This document shows positions 1 to 9,504 of a stretch of 19,713 bases of DNA, piece by piece. Every line of letters starts with the position of its first letter. Positions within the stretch are counted from its first letter, which is position 1. The stretch spans positions 1 to 19,713 of the forward strand of contig CBDAPE010000003.1 of NCBI GenBank assembly GCA_965198325.1, in the 5' to 3' direction. The notes under the pieces are model-generated. The model had not been told where the DNA came from and made no database searches. It saw nothing but the letters and a program-made list of their open reading frames with translations. A program made the translations under genes and the position numbers. This stretch comes from CBDAPE01 sp965198325 (GTDB taxonomy: Bacteria; Pseudomonadota; Alphaproteobacteria; UBA828; JAPUJA01).

Positions 1-1064
1 CGCGCTGCGTCTGCCCGGAGCGAAAATGTCGGCCCGGTCACCTACCGTGAGCTGATCGGCCGGTTCGAGTCCGCCGGTGCGGCGCTGGCGGCGCTGCCCG
101 AGCTCGCCAGGCGGGGCGGGCGCAAGCGGCCGATCAGGATTTTCTCCCGGGACAAGGCCGAGGCCGAGATCGCCGCGTTCAAGGCGATGGACGCAACGCT
201 GTTCGCCCTGGGCGAGCCCGCTTACCCGGCCCCGCTCGCCGCGATCCCCGATCCGCCGCCGCTGTTCGCCGCCCGGGGTCAACTCCAGCTGCTCGAGCGG
301 GCCGCCGTTGCGATCGTCGGCGCGCGTAACGCGTCGGCCAGCGGCGTGCGCTTCGCGCGCACCTTGGCGGGCGAGCTCGTGGTCGTCTCGGGCCTCGCAC
401 GGGGGATCGATACGGCGGCCCACGAAGGGGCGCTGGTGGCGGGCACGATCGCGGTCGTCGCGGGGGCGGCCCCGACGTCGTCTACCCGCCGGAAAACGAG
501 GCGCTGATGGCCGACATCGCAGGCCGCGGCGTGGTGGTCTCGGAGATGCCGCCCGGCACCGAACCCCGCGCCCAGCACTTTCCCCGGCGCAACCGGTTGA
601 TTGCCGGGCTGTCCACGGGCACCCTGGTCATCGAGGCGGCGCTCCGCTCGGACTCGCTGATTACGGCGCGGCTTGCCGGCGAGCAGGGCCGCGAGGTGAT
701 GGCCGTGCCGGGCTCTCCGCTCGACCCCCGCTGCCGGGGGACGAACAATTTGATTCGCCAGGGCGCGGCTCTCGTCGAGGGCGCCGACGACGTGTTCGAG
801 GCGCTCGGGCCCGCGCTCGCGGCGCCTCTCGAAGAGCCTGACCGGCCGGACTTTTCGGACCCGCCGCCCGCCTCTCTCAGCGAGCCCGACTTCGACGCAG
901 CGCGCGGAATCGTGACCGGCCTGCTCGGCCCCAGTCCGGTCGAGATCGACGAGCTGCTTCGCCAGTCTCGGTTGACACCGGCCCTGCTGATGACCATTTT
1001 GTTGGAGCTTGATCTGGCCGGACGCTTGGATCGCCACCCAGGAGGTCGTATTTCTCTTGTCTAA
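1..1064 (+). pseudogene. dprA: DNA-processing protein DprA, 5' partial and frameshifted
   Basis: DprA binds single-stranded DNA and loads RecA during natural transformation in the cytoplasm. The gene enters from the left edge in frame 1, where the SAM-like N-terminal domain is readable (RAARSEN-type start, GPVTYRELI, AALAALPELARRGG at bases 1-120). The Rossmann-like domain follows with the hallmark VVSGLARGIDTAAHEGAL, up to about base 461. The reading frame then shifts in a run of five G (462-466). Restoring one G joins it to frame 3, which reads PDVVYPPENEALMADIAGRG, then the family signatures PRRNRLIAGLS and AVPGSPLDPRCRGTNNLI, and a C-terminal winged-helix domain, ending at TAA 1062-1064. 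A caller working without correction would see fragments 187-507 and 507-1064. It is followed 52 bases later by topA, a common alphaproteobacterial order. Identity is very sure; whether the lesion is real is open. Confidence 0.9.
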
Positions 1065-1116
1065 TCAATTGCTTAGGCCTCCCCAACCGTAACGAAACTG
1101 GATCAGCCGCACCGTC

Positions 1117-3699
1117 ATGCATGTCGTCGTCGTCGAATCGCCTGCCAAGGCGGAGACCATAAACAAGTACCTCGGCAGCGACTACCGCGTAGTCGCGAGC
1201 TACGGCCATGTGCGCGATCTGCCCGCCAAGAACGGTTCGGTCCAGCCCGACGACACGTTTGCGATGAGTTGGGAAATCGACGCCGACTCCGAGAAGCGTC
1301 TCAAGGAGATCCGCAACGCGCTGAAGGGCGCCGACGCACTCTATCTCGCGACCGACCCCGACCGCGAAGGCGAGGCGATCTCGTGGCACGTGCTGGCCGA
1401 GCTCGAGCGCCGGGGCGCGCTCGACGGCGTCGACGTGAAACGCATCGTGTTCAGCGAGATCACCAAGACCGCCGTGCTCGACGCGATCGCCGATCCGCGC
1501 GCGCTTGATGACAACCTGATCGACGCCTACCGCGCGCGCCGTGCGCTCGACTATCTGGTCGGCTTCACGCTCTCGCCGGTGTTGTGGCGCAAGCTGCCGG
1601 GCTCGCGCTCGGCAGGCCGGGTCCAGTCGGTGGCGCTCCGCCTGATTTGCGAACGTGAGATCGAGATCGAAGCCTTCAAGTCCCGGGAATACTGGACCGT
1701 GGAGGCCGCCTTTCGGACCACGGCGGGGGCCGCGCTCAAGACCCGGCTGACCCATCTGAACGGCAAGAAGCTCGGCAAATTCGATCTGCCGGACGACGCG
1801 GCCGCCACGACCGCCCGGCAGGCGATCGAGGCGCGAAGCTTCGCGGTGGCCGCGCTCGAGACCAAGCAGGTCGGGCGCAACCCGGCGCCGCCCTTTACCA
1901 CCTCGACCCTGCAACAGGAGGCCTCGCGAAAGCTCGGGTTTTCCGCCAAGCGGACCATGCAGATCGCGCAGAAGCTCTACGAAGGCGTCGACCTCGGCGG
2001 CGAGACCGTCGGCCTGATCACCTATATGCGAACCGACGGCGTCCAGATGGCCAGCATCGCCATCGAGGCCGCACGCGATTTGATCGGCCAGCGCTACGGC
2101 GCGCGCTACCTGCCCGACAAGCCCCGGATCTACCGGACCAAGGCGAAGAACGCCCAAGAAGCCCACGAGGCGATCCGCCCGACCGATCCCGCACGCCGGC
2201 CCGACGACGTGACGGGCCCGCTCGACCGCGACCAGCTCCGGCTCTACGAGCTGATCTGGAAGCGCACCGTTGCGAGCCAGATGGCCGCGGCCCGGCTCGA
2301 GCGGGCCAGCATCGATGTCGCTTCGCCCGACGGCCAGGTGAGCTTGCGGGCGACCGGCCAGGTCATCGCCTTCGACGGCTTCCTGCGCCTCTATCAGGAA
2401 GGCCGGGACGAAGCCGACCAGGCCGATGAGACGGGCGAGGGCATCCTGCCCCGGGTCGCAAAGGGCGACGACCTCGCCACCGGCGAGATTAAGCCCGCCC
2501 AGCACTTCACCGAGCCGCCGCCTCGCTTCACCGAGGCGAGCCTGGTCAAGCGGCTCGAAGAGCTCGGCATCGGCCGGCCCTCGACCTACGCATCGATCCT
2601 CTCGGTGCTTCAGGACCGCGACTATGTGCGCATGGAGAACAAGCACTTCGTGCCCGAAGACCGGGGCCGGCTTGTCACCGCCTTTCTCGAGAGCTTCTTT
2701 CACCGCTATGTGGAGTACGATTTCACCGCCCGGCTCGAGGAGCGGCTCGACAAGATATCGGCCGGCGCGGTGACCTGGACCGCCGTGCTCGACGAGTTCT
2801 GGCGCGCCTTCAAGGCGGCGGTCGACGAGACCGAAGAGCTGCGCGTCAAGGACGCACTCGATGCCGTCGAGGCGATTCTCGCGCCTCATATCTACCCGCC
2901 GCGGGACGACGGCAGCGATCCCCGAAGCTGTCCGACCTGCGGCGAAGGCCGGCTCAACCTGAAGCTTGGCAAGTTCGGCGCCTTCCTGGGCTGCTCGAAC
3001 TACCCCGACTGCAAATTCACCCGTCCCCTGGCCGATGGCGGTGGCGATATGCTCGATGCCGGCCCCCGAGAGCTCGGCACCGACCCCGCGAGCGGCTCGA
3101 CGGTTTCCCTGCGCAAGGGCCCATACGGCCATTACGTCCAGCTCGGCGAAGCGACCGAGGAGGAAAAGCGCCCCAAGCGCACCTCGCTGCCCAAGGGCAC
3201 CTCGCCCGAGGCGGTCGATCTCGAGCGTGCGCTGGGTCTGCTGTCGCTGCCCCGCGAGATCGGCCAGCACCCGGACTCGGGCAAGACGATCACCGCGGGC
3301 ATCGGCCGCTTCGGGCCGTATCTGAACTGCGACGGCGACTACCGCTCGCTGGGCGCGGGCGACGACGTGCTCTCGATCGGGCTCAACCGGGCGGTGGTGA
3401 TCCTGGCGGAGCCCAAGAAGGGGCGCGGCGGCAATGCGACCTTGCGCGAGTTGGGCCTTCACCCCCGGGACAACCAGCCGGTCAGCTTGCGGAAAGGCCG
3501 CTACGGCCCCTATGTCCATCACAAGGGCAAGAACGCCAGTCTCGGGCGCGACCAGTCGGAAGACAGCGTGACCCTCGACGAAGCCGTCGCCCTGCTCGAA
3601 GCCAAGGCCAAGAAACCCGCCAAACGGAAAGCGACGAAGCGGACCAAGGCCGCCGCCAGGGACACGGGCGCGGCGGACGGCCAGCCCCCCGAGGCGTGA
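1117..3699 (+). CDS. topA: DNA topoisomerase I
   Basis: Type IA topoisomerase that relaxes negatively supercoiled DNA by transient single-strand cleavage in the nucleoid. The protein has 860 residues, close to the 865 of E. coli TopA. The Toprim domain begins at once (VVVESPAKAETINKYLG, Glu7), with the DxDxE metal motif at D80, D82 and E84. The catalytic tyrosine is Y303 in ITYMRTDG. One C4 zinc finger is visible (C605, C608, C626, C632). It is followed by three glycine/aromatic C-terminal repeats (SLRKGPYGHYVQL, GIGRFGPYLNCDG, SLRKGRYGPYVHH) in place of the other zinc fingers, as is usual in alphaproteobacteria. The tail is Lys/Ala-rich and basic, probably for DNA contact. The start is the ATG directly before the Toprim strand. 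It is probably co-transcribed with dprA and with rnr, which begins 23 bases after its TGA stop. Confidence 0.97.
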   Translation: MHVVVVESPAKAETINKYLGSDYRVVASYGHVRDLPAKNGSVQPDDTFAMSWEIDADSEKRLKEIRNALKGADALYLATDPDREGEAISWHVLAELERRGALDGVDVKRIVFSEITKTAVLDAIADPRALDDNLIDAYRARRALDYLVGFTLSPVLWRKLPGSRSAGRVQSVALRLICEREIEIEAFKSREYWTVEAAFRTTAGAALKTRLTHLNGKKLGKFDLPDDAAATTARQAIEARSFAVAALETKQVGRNPAPPFTTSTLQQEASRKLGFSAKRTMQIAQKLYEGVDLGGETVGLITYMRTDGVQMASIAIEAARDLIGQRYGARYLPDKPRIYRTKAKNAQEAHEAIRPTDPARRPDDVTGPLDRDQLRLYELIWKRTVASQMAAARLERASIDVASPDGQVSLRATGQVIAFDGFLRLYQEGRDEADQADETGEGILPRVAKGDDLATGEIKPAQHFTEPPPRFTEASLVKRLEELGIGRPSTYASILSVLQDRDYVRMENKHFVPEDRGRLVTAFLESFFHRYVEYDFTARLEERLDKISAGAVTWTAVLDEFWRAFKAAVDETEELRVKDALDAVEAILAPHIYPPRDDGSDPRSCPTCGEGRLNLKLGKFGAFLGCSNYPDCKFTRPLADGGGDMLDAGPRELGTDPASGSTVSLRKGPYGHYVQLGEATEEEKRPKRTSLPKGTSPEAVDLERALGLLSLPREIGQHPDSGKTITAGIGRFGPYLNCDGDYRSLGAGDDVLSIGLNRAVVILAEPKKGRGGNATLRELGLHPRDNQPVSLRKGRYGPYVHHKGKNASLGRDQSEDSVTLDEAVALLEAKAKKPAKRKATKRTKAAARDTGAADGQPPEA

Positions 3700-3722
3700 G
3701 CCCTCCGGTGCCCGCCTGAGCC

Positions 3723-5945
3723 GTGGCCCCGACCCGAAAGCCTGCCCCCTTTCCCGGCACGGACGAGATTCGCCGCTTCATCGCGGACAGCCCCGAGCGC
3801 GTCGGCGCGCGGGAAATCGCCCGCGCCTTCGGCCTGAAAGGCGCCCAGCGCGCCCGGCTCAAGCGCGTCTTGCGGGAGCTGCTCGGGGAGGGCGTCGATG
3901 ACCGGCCACGCCGGAGGGCCGCCGGGCGCTTGCCCGCGGTCACGGTCGTGGAAGTCGTCGAAATCGATATCGACGGCGAACTGATCGCCCGGCCTACCGG
4001 CCGGCACAGCGAGGGCCGGGCGCCGCGGATCGTCATGGCCGACCGCGCGCGCGGCCGAAGCAGGATCAATGCGCCCGCGCTCGGCGTGGGCGACCGGGTC
4101 CTGGCCCGGCTTGCGATACAGCCGGACGGCAGCTACGAGGGCAGGATCATGCGGGTCATCGAGGGCGCGCCCGACCGGGTAATCGGCGTCTTCCACGCTG
4201 GTGGGTCGGGCGGCCGGATCCAGCCCACCGACCGGCGGGCGAAAAAGGATTTCCTGGTTTCCGCCGGCGATCGGGCGGGGGCGCTGAGCGGCGAGATGGT
4301 GCTGGCCGAAAGCCTGTCCGGCCGCCGGCTCGGCCTGCCCCGGGCGCGCATCGTCGAGCGACTAGGCGCACTTGATGCGCCCCGCGCGATCAGCCTGCTC
4401 GCAATCCACAGCCACGGCATCCCCACGGCGTTCCCCGACCAGGCGATTGCACAGGCGACTGCGGCCAAGCCCGTACCCCTGGGCAACCGGCGCGATTTCC
4501 GCGATCTGCCGCTGGTCACCATCGACGGCGCCGACGCCCGGGATTTCGACGACGCGGTTTGGGCCGCCCCCGACGACGAGCCCGCCAACCCCGGCGGCTA
4601 CAGGCTCGTCGTCGCGATTGCCGACGTCGCCCATTATGTCCGCCCGGGCGATCCACTCGATCGCGCAGCCCTTGAGCGGGGAAATTCGGTCTATTTTCCC
4701 GACCGTGTGGTGCCCATGCTGCCCGAAGCACTCTCCAACGATCTCTGTTCGCTCCGTCCGGGCGAAGACCGGGCGTGTCTCGTCTGCACCATGCGGATCT
4801 CCGCCTCGGGCGCACGTCTAGCCCACCGCTTCGAGCGCGGCCTGATGTGCTCCGCCGTGCGGCTCACCTACAACGAGGTTCAGGCGGCCGCCGACGGTGA
4901 TCGAACCCTCGATCCCGCATTGAGGGATGGGGTGATCGCGCCGCTCTACGGCGTTTCCAAAGCCTTGGCGAAGGCCCGCGGCGCGCGCGGCACCCTCGAG
5001 CTCGATCTGCCCGAGATGCGGGTCGTCGTCGACGAGGCCGGCGCGGTCGAGGCGGTCCGCCCCGAGCCGCGTCATGACAGCCACCGGCTGATCGAGGACT
5101 GCATGATCGCGGCCAATGTTGCCGCCGCCGAGACCCTGCAAAAAGCTCAGGCGCCCTGCCTCTACCGAATTCACGACCGCCCGGACCCGGCCAAGATCGA
5201 GAGCCTGCGCCAGTTTCTCGCAACCCTCGATCTGACCCTGCCCCGCGGCGGCAGCCTTACGGCGGCGCATTTCAACGCCGTGCTCAAGACCGTGCGGGAT
5301 ACCCCGCAGGAGCACCTCGTCAGCCTCGTCGTCCTGCGCAGCCAGGCCCAGGCGGCCTACGCGCCCGGCAACATCGGTCATTTCGGCCTCGCCCTGAAGC
5401 GCTACTGCCATTTCACTTCCCCGATCCGGCGTTATGCCGATCTGCTCGTCCACCGCGCCCTGATCGCGGCCTTCGAGCTGGGCGAGGGCGGCCTGACCGA
5501 AGGAGCCGGCGGCGAATTCGAGGAGATTGGCGGCCATATTTCCGGGACCGAACGACGCGCCCAGCTCGCCGAACGCGACGCGAAGGACCGCTACATGACC
5601 GCCTACCTGGCCGCGCGCGTCGGCGCGGAGTTTTCCGCCCGTATCGCGGGCGTTACCCGCTTCGGCCTGTTCGTCGCACTCGACGAGACCGGCGCCGAGG
5701 GGCTCATCCCGATCCGCACCCTAGGCCCCGGCCACCTCACCCACGACGAGGCCCGCCACGCGCTGGTCGGGTCCGGCCGGACCTATCGCCTGGGCGAACG
5801 CCTGGCCGTCCGCCTGGCGGAAGCCGATGCGATCACCGGCGGTCTCGTCTTCGAGCTGGTCGATGGAAAGGGTGGTGGCGGCCGGACGTCGATTAAAACA
5901 ATCGGCGGCCGCCAAAGAGGGCGGAGAGGCAAGCGGCGCAGCTAG
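3723..5945 (+). CDS. rnr: Ribonuclease R (RNase II/RNB family 3'-5' exoribonuclease)
   Basis: Processive, magnesium-dependent 3'-5' exoribonuclease that degrades structured RNA and takes part in rRNA and tmRNA quality control. The protein has 740 residues and begins at GTG (3723); this start keeps the winged-helix region (DEIRRFIADSPERVGAREIARAFGL, residues 14-40) and leaves 23 bases after topA. Cold-shock OB domains follow, with the family phrase VIGVFHAGGSGGRI. The RNB catalytic domain carries TIDGADARDFDDAV. D268, D274, D276 and D277 have the spacing of the metal-binding aspartates D201, D207, D209 and D210 of RNase II. HFTSPIRRYADLLVHR, also diagnostic, lies near residue 565. An S1 RNA-binding domain (about 631-717) and a basic Gly/Arg/Lys tail complete it. 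The stop TAG overlaps the stop codon of the convergent gene in the palindrome CTAG (5942-5945). Confidence 0.96.
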   Translation: MAPTRKPAPFPGTDEIRRFIADSPERVGAREIARAFGLKGAQRARLKRVLRELLGEGVDDRPRRRAAGRLPAVTVVEVVEIDIDGELIARPTGRHSEGRAPRIVMADRARGRSRINAPALGVGDRVLARLAIQPDGSYEGRIMRVIEGAPDRVIGVFHAGGSGGRIQPTDRRAKKDFLVSAGDRAGALSGEMVLAESLSGRRLGLPRARIVERLGALDAPRAISLLAIHSHGIPTAFPDQAIAQATAAKPVPLGNRRDFRDLPLVTIDGADARDFDDAVWAAPDDEPANPGGYRLVVAIADVAHYVRPGDPLDRAALERGNSVYFPDRVVPMLPEALSNDLCSLRPGEDRACLVCTMRISASGARLAHRFERGLMCSAVRLTYNEVQAAADGDRTLDPALRDGVIAPLYGVSKALAKARGARGTLELDLPEMRVVVDEAGAVEAVRPEPRHDSHRLIEDCMIAANVAAAETLQKAQAPCLYRIHDRPDPAKIESLRQFLATLDLTLPRGGSLTAAHFNAVLKTVRDTPQEHLVSLVVLRSQAQAAYAPGNIGHFGLALKRYCHFTSPIRRYADLLVHRALIAAFELGEGGLTEGAGGEFEEIGGHISGTERRAQLAERDAKDRYMTAYLAARVGAEFSARIAGVTRFGLFVALDETGAEGLIPIRTLGPGHLTHDEARHALVGSGRTYRLGERLAVRLAEADAITGGLVFELVDGKGGGGRTSIKTIGGRQRGRRGKRRS

Positions 5946-6658
5946 GCTGTGAGAGAAATCCGTGCCACCACGGGCAGATGATCCGAGGCACGCCGGGTGC
6001 GCGCGGGATCGAACACGCGACCCTCCTCGATGCTAAGCTCGGCCGAGGCGTAGACCCGGTCATACCGCAAAAGGGGCCGTCGGCTCGGATAGCTGCGCGG
6101 GGCCTGACGGCGGGGCAGCAAGGCCCTCAACTCGCGAAGCGCTGAGATTTCGAGCCGCCAGTCGTTGAAATCACCCATCACCAGCAGCGGCCCCTCGGGC
6201 CCTTCGCGGATCGCGTCCAGAAGGCGATTCAGCTGGATCCGCCGCTCCCACGGATCGAGCCCGAGATGGACGTTGATGACGCGCACCCGCCGGCCGCCGA
6301 TCTCGAAATCCGCATCGAGCGCACCCCGTGGCGCGCGCAGGCAAACCGAGAGATCGAAGCGGCGCACCGCGCCCACGGGAATCCGGGTGAGCAGCGCATT
6401 GCCGAATTGGGCGCGCTTGTGGCTGCGGGTCAGGCCGGTATGGGCCGCATAGCCGGTCTGTTCGCGCAAGAAGTCGAACTGGTCGACGCCCGCACGGCCG
6501 CGATAATTCCAGCCGACCTCCTGAAGGGCCACGATATCCGCATCGAGCGCGCCGATGACATCGGCGATGCGCATCGGGTCGAAGCGGCGGTCCGTGCCGA
6601 TCGAATAATGGATGTTGTAGCTGGCGACCGTGAACTGCAGGGCGGCGGCGCGGGGCAT
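5942..6658 (-). CDS. Endonuclease/exonuclease/phosphatase (EEP) family protein, YbhP-like
   Basis: A 238-residue protein of the Mg-dependent EEP (DNase I-like) fold. The conserved motifs appear in order: ASYNIHYSIG near the N-terminus, ALQEVG with the metal-binding Glu, INVHLGL, MGDFNDW and, near the C-terminus, RRASDHLPVVA with the catalytic Asp-His pair. No signal peptide is visible, so it is probably cytoplasmic. It lies 10 bases downstream of the AI-2E permease gene on the same strand and close to a cardiolipin synthase. In E. coli the related gene ybhP sits beside clsB, another phospholipase-D-type synthase, so a role in phospholipid or phosphodiester metabolism is more likely than DNA repair. 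The exact substrate cannot be read from the sequence. Confidence 0.85.
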   Translation of the reverse strand: MPRAAALQFTVASYNIHYSIGTDRRFDPMRIADVIGALDADIVALQEVGWNYRGRAGVDQFDFLREQTGYAAHTGLTRSHKRAQFGNALLTRIPVGAVRRFDLSVCLRAPRGALDADFEIGGRRVRVINVHLGLDPWERRIQLNRLLDAIREGPEGPLLVMGDFNDWRLEISALRELRALLPRRQAPRSYPSRRPLLRYDRVYASAELSIEEGRVFDPARTRRASDHLPVVARISLTA

Positions 6659-6668
6659 CGGCGTCAGG

Positions 6669-7748
6669 TCAGTAGCGGATCTTTCCGTTGCTCGAAAGCA
6701 GCACCGCGACGGGCCGGGTCCGTTCGAAATGGGCGAACACGATCATCGCGATCACAGTGATCGGCACGCACAGGAACATGCCGGCGACGCCCCAGATGCT
6801 GCCCCAGACCGCGAGCGAAACGATGATGATGAACGGGCTCACATTGAGCGATTGGCCCATCAGGCGCGGCTCGATGAAATTTCCCACCGCGATCTGCACG
6901 ACGCTCAGGGCGGGCGTTACGATCAGGAACGGAACCACCGATTCGAATTGCACGAGGGCCAGCAACGCGGGAAACACGATACCCAGCAAAGAGCCGATGG
7001 TCGGGATGTAGTTCAGCAGGAAGATGATAATCGCCCAGAACGGCGCATAGTCGACGCCGACGAGAATCAGGATGACGTAGCTCAGGCCCGCCGTCAGCAG
7101 GCTCATCAGGGTCTTGATCCAGACATAGGTCTGAATATCCCGGGTGATCCGCGAGAGCAGCTCGCGGATGCGCTCCTGGTGCTCGGGCTCGGAAAAGATC
7201 ACCGCCAGCTTGGTCTCGAAGCTGCGCTGTTCGAACATCAGGAACAGCACATAGATCAGGATGATCCCCGCATTGCCCGCCGCGTTCGTGATCATGCCGG
7301 CGACATCGCGAATGACGCTGCGGAAATCGATCTGGTCGACGATCTGGGTTACCGTCGGCGCGTCGCCGAAGCCAAGCGCGCGCGAGACCCTGCCGATCAG
7401 CCGTTCCAGGTTGGCCTCGTAAGCGGGTGCCGCATTGACCACGTCGGCGAAGCTGCCGCTGACCATCTCCACGATGACGGCGACGATGGCAAGGAAGGAG
7501 AGCACCGCGGCGGTCAGGCACAACCAATAGGGCGGCTGCCGGCCCGCCACCGTCAATTTGCCGAACATCCGTGCCGACGCGTTGAGCAGATACCAGATCA
7601 TGATGGCGAGCGCGATCGGGATCAGAATGTTCTGACCCGCGACGAGAAAATAGATCGTCAGCGCGACAAGACCGGCCGAAAGGCCAAAGGCGAGAAGCTT
7701 AGCGGGCATCGGGGCGGGAACACCGGACAAAAATTGAGCCGCCGCCAT
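6669..7748 (-). CDS. AI-2E family transporter (YdiK/PerM-type permease)
   Basis: A multi-pass inner-membrane protein of the AI-2E exporter/DUF20 family; members export small molecules or exchange ions, and the substrate of most is unknown. There are about eight hydrophobic segments: a pair near the N-terminus (KLLAFGLSAGLVALTIYFLVAG and ILIPIALAIMIWYLL), one at WLCLTAAVLSFLAIVAVIV, a soluble segment of about 80 residues, then the C-terminal set. The family-typical stretch FWAIIIFLLNYIPTIGSLLG and the phrase NFIEPRLMGQSLNVSP are both present. I choose ATG at 7748 (359 residues) rather than the in-frame TTG at 7760, because a GGAG motif stands 6 bases before the ATG and overlaps that TTG. It is the first gene of a two-gene unit with the EEP protein and diverges from cls. 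Confidence 0.9.
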   Translation of the reverse strand: MAAAQFLSGVPAPMPAKLLAFGLSAGLVALTIYFLVAGQNILIPIALAIMIWYLLNASARMFGKLTVAGRQPPYWLCLTAAVLSFLAIVAVIVEMVSGSFADVVNAAPAYEANLERLIGRVSRALGFGDAPTVTQIVDQIDFRSVIRDVAGMITNAAGNAGIILIYVLFLMFEQRSFETKLAVIFSEPEHQERIRELLSRITRDIQTYVWIKTLMSLLTAGLSYVILILVGVDYAPFWAIIIFLLNYIPTIGSLLGIVFPALLALVQFESVVPFLIVTPALSVVQIAVGNFIEPRLMGQSLNVSPFIIIVSLAVWGSIWGVAGMFLCVPITVIAMIVFAHFERTRPVAVLLSSNGKIRY

Positions 7749-7916
7749 TGTCGGCTCCAAGCGACCTGCGGGTCAATGGCCCGTAACCGCGAGCCCGGAG
7801 CTCCCTCCCCCTGGCGGACACCACTTCCGACTCCCGCCCGCCTGCAGTATCGGCTAGCCTTCGACCAGCGGGATGGTGCAGGCTGGCTGAAATTCGCCGC
7901 TCGCACCGTCTGTCGA

Positions 7917-9365
7917 ATGAGCTATTTCGTCGAAACCGTCTGGCCACCGCTTCTGGTCGCGCTCCACGTCATTGTCAGCCTGTCGCTGTCAATTGCGATT
8001 CTTTTGCGCCGCCACGAGGGGCGCGCGGCCGTCGCCTGGCTGGACTTGATCTGGCCCTCGCCCTTCGTCGGGGGTCTGATCTACCTGCTGTTCGGGATCA
8101 ACCGGATCGAACGCCGCGCCGCGCGTCTGCGTCCCGGCCGGCGCGACGCCACCGGCGGCGGCCCTGCACGGGGTACGCCACTGCCGCCGCGCGCGTCCCT
8201 GCCCGCGGACAAGTGCCATCTCGAACCGCTCATTCACCTCATCGAAGGCCTCACCGCCGCGCCCCTGATGGGCGGCAATTCGGTTACGCCCCTGGTTAAT
8301 GGCGAAGCCGCCTATCCCGAAATGCTGGCGGCGATCGAGGCTGCGGAAAAATCCGTCGCCCTCTCGACCTACATTTTCAATGGCGACGCGGCGGGCAGGC
8401 CGTTCGTCGAAGCCCTGGACCGGGCGCTGGATCGTGGCATCGAGATTCGGGTGCTCATCGACGGCATCGGCTCCCTCTATGGCCGCCCATCCATCCTCGG
8501 CACGCTCCGTCGCCGCCAGATCCCCTCCGCACGGTTCCTGTTTTCCCTGGTGCCCTGGCGCATGTCTTATCTGAATCTGCGCAACCATCAGAAGATCCTG
8601 GTCGTCGACGGGCGGGTTGGTTTTACCGGCGGTATGAACATCAAGGCCGGCCATCTGCTCGCGGGCGCAACGCTCAATCCGACCTAGGGGCTTCATTTTC
8701 GGATCGAAGGCCCGGCGGTAGCGGCGATGATGGACGCCTTTGCCGACGATTGGGGCTTTACGACCGGCGAACAGCTCGCGGGGCAGCTGTGGTTCCCGGC
8801 CCTGGAGGCCGCGGGCGGCGCGTCCCTGCGCACGATTCCCTCGGGGCCCGATTCCCGGGTCGAAACCCTGGAAACGGTGTTGCTCGGCGCGCTCAACAGC
8901 GCCACAGACACTATCTGGATCGTGACGCCTTATTTCCTGCCCACCCGCGCGCTGATTGCGGCGCTCCGGGTCGCCAGCCTGCGCGGTCTCGCCGTCGACA
9001 TCGTTCTTCCCGAACGGATCAACCTGCCCTTCGTCCGATTGGCCGCCGCCGCAGCGCTCGACGAACTCCTTGAGGCGGGCTGCCGGATCTGGCTCTCCCG
9101 CCCGCCGTTCGACCATTCGAAACTCATGCGGGTCGACGGCATCTGGAGCTTGTTCGGCTCGATGAACTGGGACTCGCGAAGCCTTCGTCTCAATTTCGAG
9201 TTCAATGTGGAAGGCTACGACAGGGCGTTGGCGGCCACCCTCCAGGATCTGGTCGACGGCAAGATCGAGACCGCGCGCCCGCTCGAGCGGGCTGAGCTCG
9301 CCGGCCGCGCCGTCGCCGTCAAGTTGCGCGACGCCTTCGCTCGCCTGTTCGCCCCCTACCTGTGA
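7917..9365 (+). pseudogene. cls: Cardiolipin synthase (phospholipase D family), interrupted by in-frame TAG
   Basis: Cardiolipin synthases join phospholipids at the inner membrane using two HKD motifs. From ATG 7917 the frame encodes 482 codons, the usual length for the family, but codon 257 is TAG (8685-8687). Upstream are an N-terminal hydrophobic region (LLVALHVIVSLSLSIAILL and a second segment around FVGGLIYLLFGINR) and HKD motif 1, NHQKILVVDG (H224, K226, D231) with FTGGMN. Directly after the TAG, in the same frame, the family sequence resumes (GLHFRIEGPAVAAMMDAFADDW). HKD motif 2 follows, FDHSKLMRVDG (H400, K402, D407) with FGSMNWD, ending at TGA 9363-9365. The visible fragments are 7917-8687 and 8727-9365. 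A single substitution, for example CAG to TAG, explains the break. Neither half alone has both HKD motifs, so the product would be inactive without suppression. Open frame extends far upstream of 7917 but is antisense to the permease. Confidence 0.88.
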
Positions 9366-9504
9366 CGAGGCTGCTGGTGGAGGAGCTGCGGTTGCCCCCT
9401 GCGAGGGCTGGCGGCATCGCATTGGGAACGGCGGCGATCCGGGTGAGACTCGTAACCCGGTGAGGGATCGGCTAGGCTCGCCTTCGACGGGGGGATTTCA
9501 GGGC

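Noticed and set aside
877..3522. Very long open frame (881 codons) on the minus strand over topA
   Set aside because: It is a shadow of the GC-rich topA codon pattern. It has no protein motifs, and topA on the plus strand is certain.
6630..7916. Upstream extension of the cardiolipin synthase open frame
   Set aside because: The translation is charged and repetitive, and antisense to the permease. The membrane segment and family similarity begin at the methionine at 7917.
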